Shown: piece by piece, positions 59,697 through 64,000 of the stretch
Position numbering within the stretch: position 1 is the stretch's first letter
Layout: each line of letters starts with the position of its first letter
Source: Variovorax sp. OV700
Lineage (GTDB): Bacteria; Pseudomonadota; Gammaproteobacteria; Burkholderiales; Burkholderiaceae_C
Direction of reading: 5' to 3'
NCBI RefSeq assembly: GCF_900099805.1
Contig: NZ_FNDR01000013.1
Coordinates: forward strand, 62,001-126,000
Length of the DNA stretch: 64,000 nucleotides
The notes under the pieces: model-generated
The model's database searches: none
The model's input: only the letters and a program-made list of their open reading frames with translations
Told to the model about the DNA's origin: nothing
Translations under genes and position numbers: made by a program

Positions 59697-61280
59697 ATGA
59701 CAGCCTCTCCACTGATCCGCAGGCTCGCGGCCCTGGTGTGGGCCGCCGTGGCCTGTGCGTGGCTCGCGGGCTGTGCGGGCCTCCCGCCGCCGCAACCGCG
59801 TGCGCCGACTGCGGCTATCACGGACGTGGCCGGCACCGCGCTCGGCCAGTTGGTGCGGCCGGGCCCGCCCGATGAAGCCGCATCGCGGTCGGGCTTTCGG
59901 TTGCTGCCCGAAGCGGCCTTCGCTTTCGACGCTCGCATCTCGCTCGCGCGGCACGCGGAGAAGTCGCTCGACGTGCAGTACTACCTGATCCAGAACGACG
60001 ACGTCGGTCTGCTGTTGCTGCGCGAACTGCGCGACGCGGCGGCACGCGGCGTGCGGGTGCGCCTGCTCGTGGACGACCTCTACACGGCCGGGGAGGACGA
60101 GCTGTTCGCCACGTTCTCGGCGTTTCCGAATGTCGAGGTGCGGCTGTTCAATCCGCTGCCTTCGCGGGCCGATTCGCTCGCGCTGCGGCTCCTGTTCTCG
60201 GTCGCCGATTTCGGCCGCATCAACCACCGCATGCACAACAAGCTGCTGGTGGCCGACAACAGCTTTGCCGTCTCGGGCGGCCGCAACATCGCCAACGAAT
60301 ACTTCATGCGCGGTACGGCGGCCAATTTCATCGACATGGACGTGCTCTCCAGCGGGCCTGTGGTGCGCCAGATGTCCGAAGGCTTCGACCGCTATTGGAA
60401 CAGCGAGCATGCGTGGCCCATCGAACGTATCGCGCCCCTGCGCATGACGGTGGAAGAGGCGCAGAAGCGCTTCGATGCCATCGCCAGCACGGCGCAGCCC
60501 GACGTGCCGATTCGTCAGCGCGACGTGATGGACAAGTCGCCGGTGGGCGAGCAGCTCACCACCGGCAAGGTCGATCTACGCTGGGCGCCGTTCACGCTGT
60601 TCGTGGACGACCCCGCAAAGATCACGCGCGCGCCCGGTGCGGCCTATGCGGGCAGCGTGAACGAGGGTGCGCTGGCCGTCATCAATTCGGGCAAGCGCGA
60701 AGTCAAGATCGCCTCGCCGTACTTCATTCCCGGCCCGCCCGGCATGGCCATGATGAAGGCGGCCATCGAGCGCGGCGGGCGCATCACCGTGGTGACCAAC
60801 TCGCTGGGCGCCACCGACGAGCCGCTGGCCTATGCGGGCTACGAACGCTATCGGGCCGACATGCTGAAGATCGGCGTCACCATCTACGAGATCGCGCCGA
60901 TGCTCACCAAGCGCTCGGGGCACTTCGGCGACTTCGGGCAGTCGATCAGCCGCCTGCACGCCAAGATCGCGGTGATCGACGACGAGCGCTTCTTCATCGG
61001 CTCGATGAACCTTGATCGCCGCTCCGCCGCGGTCAACACCGAGATGGGCCTCGTGATCGACAGCCCTGAACTGGTGGCCGACTATGAAAAGCTCCTGAGC
61101 GGAGCGCGCGTGAGCCTGGGCTACCGGCTGCGGCTCGCACCCAATGGCCGCCGCGTGCAATGGCTGGAGTACGACGACGCGGGCGGCGACATCGTCCACG
61201 AGGATGAGCCCGGCGAGTTTCTCTGGCTGCGCTTCAAGAACTGGCTGCTGCTGCCGATCGTGGGCGAAGACCTGCTCTAG
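59697..61280 (+). CDS. Phospholipase D-family lipoprotein (cardiolipin synthase-like)
   Basis: A 527-residue protein with lipobox LAGC (Cys26) and two HKD motifs, HNKLLVADN (His180) and HAKIAVIDD (about residue 421). This is the fold of phospholipase D/cardiolipin synthase. The late GSMNLDRRS is typical. As an envelope lipoprotein it may transfer or hydrolyse phosphatidyl groups in the periplasm. The frame is open upstream of the ATG, but only as antisense to the SpmAB gene. Confidence 0.88.
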   Translation: MTASPLIRRLAALVWAAVACAWLAGCAGLPPPQPRAPTAAITDVAGTALGQLVRPGPPDEAASRSGFRLLPEAAFAFDARISLARHAEKSLDVQYYLIQNDDVGLLLLRELRDAAARGVRVRLLVDDLYTAGEDELFATFSAFPNVEVRLFNPLPSRADSLALRLLFSVADFGRINHRMHNKLLVADNSFAVSGGRNIANEYFMRGTAANFIDMDVLSSGPVVRQMSEGFDRYWNSEHAWPIERIAPLRMTVEEAQKRFDAIASTAQPDVPIRQRDVMDKSPVGEQLTTGKVDLRWAPFTLFVDDPAKITRAPGAAYAGSVNEGALAVINSGKREVKIASPYFIPGPPGMAMMKAAIERGGRITVVTNSLGATDEPLAYAGYERYRADMLKIGVTIYEIAPMLTKRSGHFGDFGQSISRLHAKIAVIDDERFFIGSMNLDRRSAAVNTEMGLVIDSPELVADYEKLLSGARVSLGYRLRLAPNGRRVQWLEYDDAGGDIVHEDEPGEFLWLRFKNWLLLPIVGEDLL

Positions 61281-61288
61281 CCACGACG

Positions 61289-62095
61289 TCAGGGCACTTC
61301 GATCAGCAGGTTCGGGCGGAAGCCTTCCTGTTCGCCCTTGCCCTTGTAGCCGAGCGGGTTGGCCACCACGCGGCAGCCGTCCTTCACGTAGTCGAAGGGG
61401 CAGTGCAGGTGGCCGTGCAGCCACAGCCGGGCGCCGGGCAGAAGCGCATCGAGCGCATTGCAGAAACCGGCCGTGCCCGGCGTGAGTCCGTAGCGCGGAT
61501 CGGCACTGGCCAGGCTGGGCGCGAAATGCGTGATGGCCACCGTGGTGCCGTCGAACGGCTCGGCCAGCGCCGCTTCGAGCCAGGCCTGGCACTCCAAGCC
61601 TTGCTCACGCATGGCACCCGCCATGAACGGCTGGCCATGGCGCACCGTGGCGGCTTTTTCCAGATAGAAGTCGGCCGCCCGCATGGCCTTGCCTCGTTTC
61701 TTGAGCGCGTCCGCCAGGCCGTCGGTGGGCGTCACCAGCGCATCGAAGTCGGCCCAAAGGGTGGTGCCGATGAAGCGGATGCCCTCGATGACCGCTGTTT
61801 CCCGCTCGAGCCAGAGGATGTCGAGTTCCTTGCAGAGCGCGCGCAGGCGCTCATGGGTCAGGTCGAAATCGGCGTTGTCGTATTCGTGGTTGCCCGGCAC
61901 GTACATCACCGGCACGGGCCAGCCATTGCGGGGCGAGAAGCGGCCCAGCCCGAAGTCGGTATCGGTCAGGCGGGAGCCCTGCTGGTAAGAGCCGATATCG
62001 CCCGCCAGCACCAGCATGTCGGCGCCGGGCGCGGGCTCGGCGTGGAACCGCGGATGGGACTCCAGGTGCAGATCGGAGAGCAGTTGCAGCTTCAT
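61289..62095 (-). CDS. Calcineurin-like metallophosphoesterase
   Basis: A 268-residue phosphoesterase with the complete metal motifs: SDLHLE (Asp8, His10), LAGDIG, PGNHEYD and HGHLH near 221. The LPGARLWLHGHLHCPFDY region fits the UDP-2,3-diacylglucosamine-like or Icc-like group only broadly. The substrate is unknown. Convergent with the PLD gene, 8 bp apart. Confidence 0.85.
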   Translation of the reverse strand: MKLQLLSDLHLESHPRFHAEPAPGADMLVLAGDIGSYQQGSRLTDTDFGLGRFSPRNGWPVPVMYVPGNHEYDNADFDLTHERLRALCKELDILWLERETAVIEGIRFIGTTLWADFDALVTPTDGLADALKKRGKAMRAADFYLEKAATVRHGQPFMAGAMREQGLECQAWLEAALAEPFDGTTVAITHFAPSLASADPRYGLTPGTAGFCNALDALLPGARLWLHGHLHCPFDYVKDGCRVVANPLGYKGKGEQEGFRPNLLIEVP

Positions 62096-62156
62096 CGCAG
62101 GTCAGTCTAGAGGAATCAGCCCATGCATAAAGCGCATGAGGTGGGGCTTTCAATAT

Positions 62157-62171
62157 TAGGGATAACCCCTA
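62157..62171. promoter_or_regulatory. TAGGG-N5-CCCTA motif before the small ORF
   Basis: An inverted repeat, TAGGG-ATAAC-CCCTA, 48 bp before the small ORF. A similar repeat (TAGGG-N4-CCCTA) stands at 63431 on the other side of the lysR gene. The shared flank AATAT is on opposite sides, so the two are in opposite orientation. Confidence 0.5.
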
Positions 62172-62219
62172 TTCTTAGGACATCAACCACTCCAGCGCAG
62201 CCAAAAGCAGCGCACTGTC

Positions 62220-62393
62220 ATGTTCAGCCTCATTGCCCAAGTGGCCCGTTTCTTCCGTTCTTCCAATGACAGCAACCCGGCGAGCCACGCCGCGACGCTG
62301 ATGGAAACCGCCGACGTCCGTGCCGGCCTCGACGCCCGTCACGCGCAGGAACTGCGCGTTGCGGCCTCTGCCTACCTGTCCGTCGTTCGCTAA
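62220..62393 (+). CDS. Small uncharacterised protein, 57 residues
   Basis: A short ORF with ATG start and TAA stop: MFSLIAQVARFFRSS at the front, then TLMETADVRAGLDARHAQELRVAA and a hydrophobic end. The first 13 residues could form an amphipathic helix. No ribosome site is strong (AAAAGCAGCG precedes). Coding is supported by its position after a conserved-looking motif and by clean codon use. Family unknown. Confidence 0.55.
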   Translation: MFSLIAQVARFFRSSNDSNPASHAATLMETADVRAGLDARHAQELRVAASAYLSVVR

Positions 62394-62403
62394 AGAGCCC
62401 CGG

Positions 62404-63384
62404 TCAGCCGGGCACCTTCTGCCCGAGCACCGAGTCCGCGAACGCCGCCGCGGCCGAACGCAGCAGCGACGTGCGCAGCCATTCGTGCGCGTGCCCATGC
62501 TGCGCGCGGCGATGCCAGATGGCGTCGACGTGCACCATCGGCTGGTCGAAGGGCAAATCGCGCAGCACCAGCTGGTCGTCAATGCCGGTCACGGTGACGA
62601 AATGGCGCGGCAGCACCGTCAGCAGGTCTGAATTCGCGACCACCCGGCCCGCCGTGAAGAACTGGTTCACGGTCACGACGATGCGCCGTTCGCGTCCCAA
62701 GGCGCCCAACGTCTGGTCGATAAAGCCGTACGGACGCCCCGAAAAACTCACGAGCAGGTGCCGGGCCGCGCAGTAGTCGTCCAGCGTGAGCGGCGCCCCC
62801 GCGAGCGGGTGTCCGCGCCGCATCACGCAGACATACTGGCCCAGATAGAGCCGCTGTGTCTCGAACGCCACCCCCACGCCCGATTGCCCGCGCGCCGCCA
62901 GGCTGGCAATCACGGCCGGAAAGTAGCCGATCGCCATGTCGACTTCTTCCTGCTCCAGCATCCGCCGCGGATCGCGAGTGGTCAGCGGCAGAACGCGCAG
63001 CGAGATAGCGGGCGCTTCCTTCTCCACGATTTGCACCAGCCCCGGAATGAGCTCGGCGGCCGTGGCGTCGGCCATGGCCAAGAGAAAGGTGGTGTCGGCC
63101 GTCGAGGCATCGAACTCGCCCGGCGCGAGCGTGTGCTGCAGCTGCCGCAGCGCATCGCGCACGGTGGGCCAGAGCGCCAGCGCGCGCGGGGTGGGCTCGA
63201 CGCCCGCGCCCGAGCGGCTCACCAGCTCGTCGCCAAGCACTTCGCGCAGGCGGCGCAGCGCGTTGCTCACCGCGGGCTGCGTGATCGACAGGTTGCGCGC
63301 GGCGCGCGTGAGGTTGCGCTCCGCCATCACCTCGTCGAAGACGCGGAGCAGGTTGAGGTCGAAGGTGCGGAAGTTGACGTCCAT
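62404..63384 (-). CDS. LysR-family transcriptional regulator
   Basis: A 326-residue LysR protein of the NodD/SyrM-like group. Its winged helix is at about 7-66 (FDLNLLRVFDEVMAERNLTRAARNLSITQPAVSNALRRLRE) and the effector domain follows. It is divergent from the membrane protein gene at 63492 and convergent with the small ORF. TAGGG/CCCTA repeats stand by both, so both could be targets. Confidence 0.9.
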   Translation of the reverse strand: MDVNFRTFDLNLLRVFDEVMAERNLTRAARNLSITQPAVSNALRRLREVLGDELVSRSGAGVEPTPRALALWPTVRDALRQLQHTLAPGEFDASTADTTFLLAMADATAAELIPGLVQIVEKEAPAISLRVLPLTTRDPRRMLEQEEVDMAIGYFPAVIASLAARGQSGVGVAFETQRLYLGQYVCVMRRGHPLAGAPLTLDDYCAARHLLVSFSGRPYGFIDQTLGALGRERRIVVTVNQFFTAGRVVANSDLLTVLPRHFVTVTGIDDQLVLRDLPFDQPMVHVDAIWHRRAQHGHAHEWLRTSLLRSAAAAFADSVLGQKVPG

Positions 63385-63387
63385 CAG

Positions 63388-63408
63388 TGATGTGAATGAT
63401 AAACATCA
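63388..63408. promoter_or_regulatory. Inverted repeat just upstream of the lysR start
   Basis: TGATGT-N9-ACATCA, 3 bp before the lysR ATG on the minus strand. Could be an autoregulatory site or a leader hairpin. The arms are only 6 bp. Confidence 0.35.
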
Positions 63409-63430
63409 GAAAGATAAAGTGGATAAACAC

Positions 63431-63444
63431 TAGGGCAAACCCTA
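63431..63444. promoter_or_regulatory. TAGGG-N4-CCCTA motif before the membrane protein gene
   Basis: An inverted repeat, TAGGG-CAAA-CCCTA, followed by ATAT, 47 bp before the ATG at 63492. It pairs with the related motif at 62157. Confidence 0.5.
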
Positions 63445-63491
63445 ATATCTCTACATCGGCACTCAGCCATTCATCCCCGGAGGGATTCATC

Positions 63492-64000
63492 ATGACCAGC
63501 TTTGTCCACGTAGACCAACCCACTGTGCACCCCGGCGTCCATCGCGCCGAAGTGCTGTTCGGCCAGATCCAGGCCGCCCGCGCCGGCGCGAACGGTTCGC
63601 GTCCGCTGATTGTCTTGCTGATCGTCGCCGTGGCTTCCGCGGTGCTGGTGGTGGCCGACACGCTCGTTTCCAACTGGGACGAAGGCGCTCTGCTCGCCGC
63701 CTGGGCCGTGCTCTGCGGCGCCGCTTTCGGCATCGCCGCGCTGTTCGCCGGCTCGCTGCGCAATGCGGCTGCCAAGGTTGCCGGTGTGTTGAGCGCCGCC
63801 GCCCAGCGCCGCGCCGCCGACCGCGCCGACGAGCGCTTTCTGGCCACCGCGCACAGCGACCCGCGCGTGATGCAGGAACTGCAAGCCGCCGTCTGGCGCC
63901 AGCAGTCGGAAGGCACGGCTTCCATTGACACGGTTGCCAAGGTCGACGCGCTGGCCCGCCAGGCCGCACGTGCCAACGACGCCCGCATGCCGACGCTCTA
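63492..64000 (+). CDS. Membrane protein with two helices, possibly complete to within a base (3' end at window edge)
   Basis: The ATG follows GGAGG by 7 bp. The visible 169 codons give a polar start, two adjacent membrane helices at about 38-56 (PLIVLLIVAVASAVLVVAD) and 66-88 (ALLAAWAVLCGAAFGIAALFAG), then an Ala/Arg-rich helical tail. The last visible bases are TA, so a stop may come with the next base. I do not recognise the family. It is divergent from the LysR gene and likely its target. Confidence 0.72.
   Translation, partial: MTSFVHVDQPTVHPGVHRAEVLFGQIQAARAGANGSRPLIVLLIVAVASAVLVVADTLVSNWDEGALLAAWAVLCGAAFGIAALFAGSLRNAAAKVAGVLSAAAQRRAADRADERFLATAHSDPRVMQELQAAVWRQQSEGTASIDTVAKVDALARQAARANDARMPTL

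Overview
The window looks like a chromosomal segment of a high-GC betaproteobacterium of the order Burkholderiales, most likely Comamonadaceae and possibly Variovorax. That is an inference from four things: codon and base composition, the three orphan Bug/TctC periplasmic receptors, the aerobic benzoyl-CoA (box) locus, and the intergenic palindromic repeats. No searches were run. There is no insertion sequence, integrase, prophage or CRISPR array. The window is dense with catabolic operons and their regulators.

0-9 kb: the 3' end of an AsmA-like gene. Then a minus-strand operon made of a beta-keto acid cleavage enzyme (BKACE), a Bug receptor, a carnitine-dehydrogenase-like enzyme and a feruloyl-CoA-synthetase-like ligase, divergent from a Crp/Fnr regulator. 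Next come an SDR and a small tautomerase, divergent from a LysR regulator.

8.4-24 kb: a benzoate island. On the minus strand lie a DUF4863 protein, boxD, a benzoate-CoA ligase, an alpha/beta hydrolase and a complete LivKHMGF-type ABC importer. On the plus strand lie BoxR (HTH plus shikimate-kinase-like domain), boxC, boxB, boxA and a MaoC hydratase. Together they cover uptake, CoA activation, epoxidation, ring opening and semialdehyde oxidation. TGCA motifs, including a perfect palindrome over the predicted boxC -10, are candidate BoxR sites. Every intergenic gap over 100 bp inside these two operons holds a palindromic repeat.

24-33 kb: a secreted Gly/Ala repeat protein, tRNA-Gly(GCC), and a seven-gene minus-strand operon (TetR, ABC receptor, ATPase, two permeases, cyclase-family hydrolase, fumarylacetoacetase). 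Divergent from it is acetoacetyl-CoA synthetase. The shared promoter region carries two 19-bp repeats spaced 21 bp apart. Fumarylacetoacetase makes acetoacetate and the divergent gene activates it, so this looks like one regulon.

33-42 kb: a 2OG-Fe(II) oxygenase, a small membrane protein, a LysR divergent from a glutaryl-CoA dehydrogenase/CoA-transferase/VOC operon, a CopD-like membrane protein, and a PEP-mutase-like lyase coupled to a uracil-DNA-glycosylase-family protein.

40.5-48.7 kb: a LacI-controlled catabolic operon (intradiol dioxygenase of the hydroxyquinol type, SDR, second BKACE, MDR oxidoreductase, cupin, Bug receptor, exported amidohydrolase). It has a perfect LacI-type operator at its promoter and a roughly 255-bp inverted-repeat element inside it.

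48.7-64 kb: an unknown 560-residue protein, a DUF1127 protein, LysR and aliphatic amidase. Then a tightly overlapped operon (flavin reductase, BON-like exported protein, frameshifted DMT transporter, glutaminase), followed by a Bug receptor, TetR, an SpmA-SpmB fusion, a phospholipase-D lipoprotein and a metallophosphoesterase. The window ends with a LysR between a 57-residue small ORF and a two-helix membrane protein that runs off the end; both flanks carry a TAGGG/CCCTA motif.
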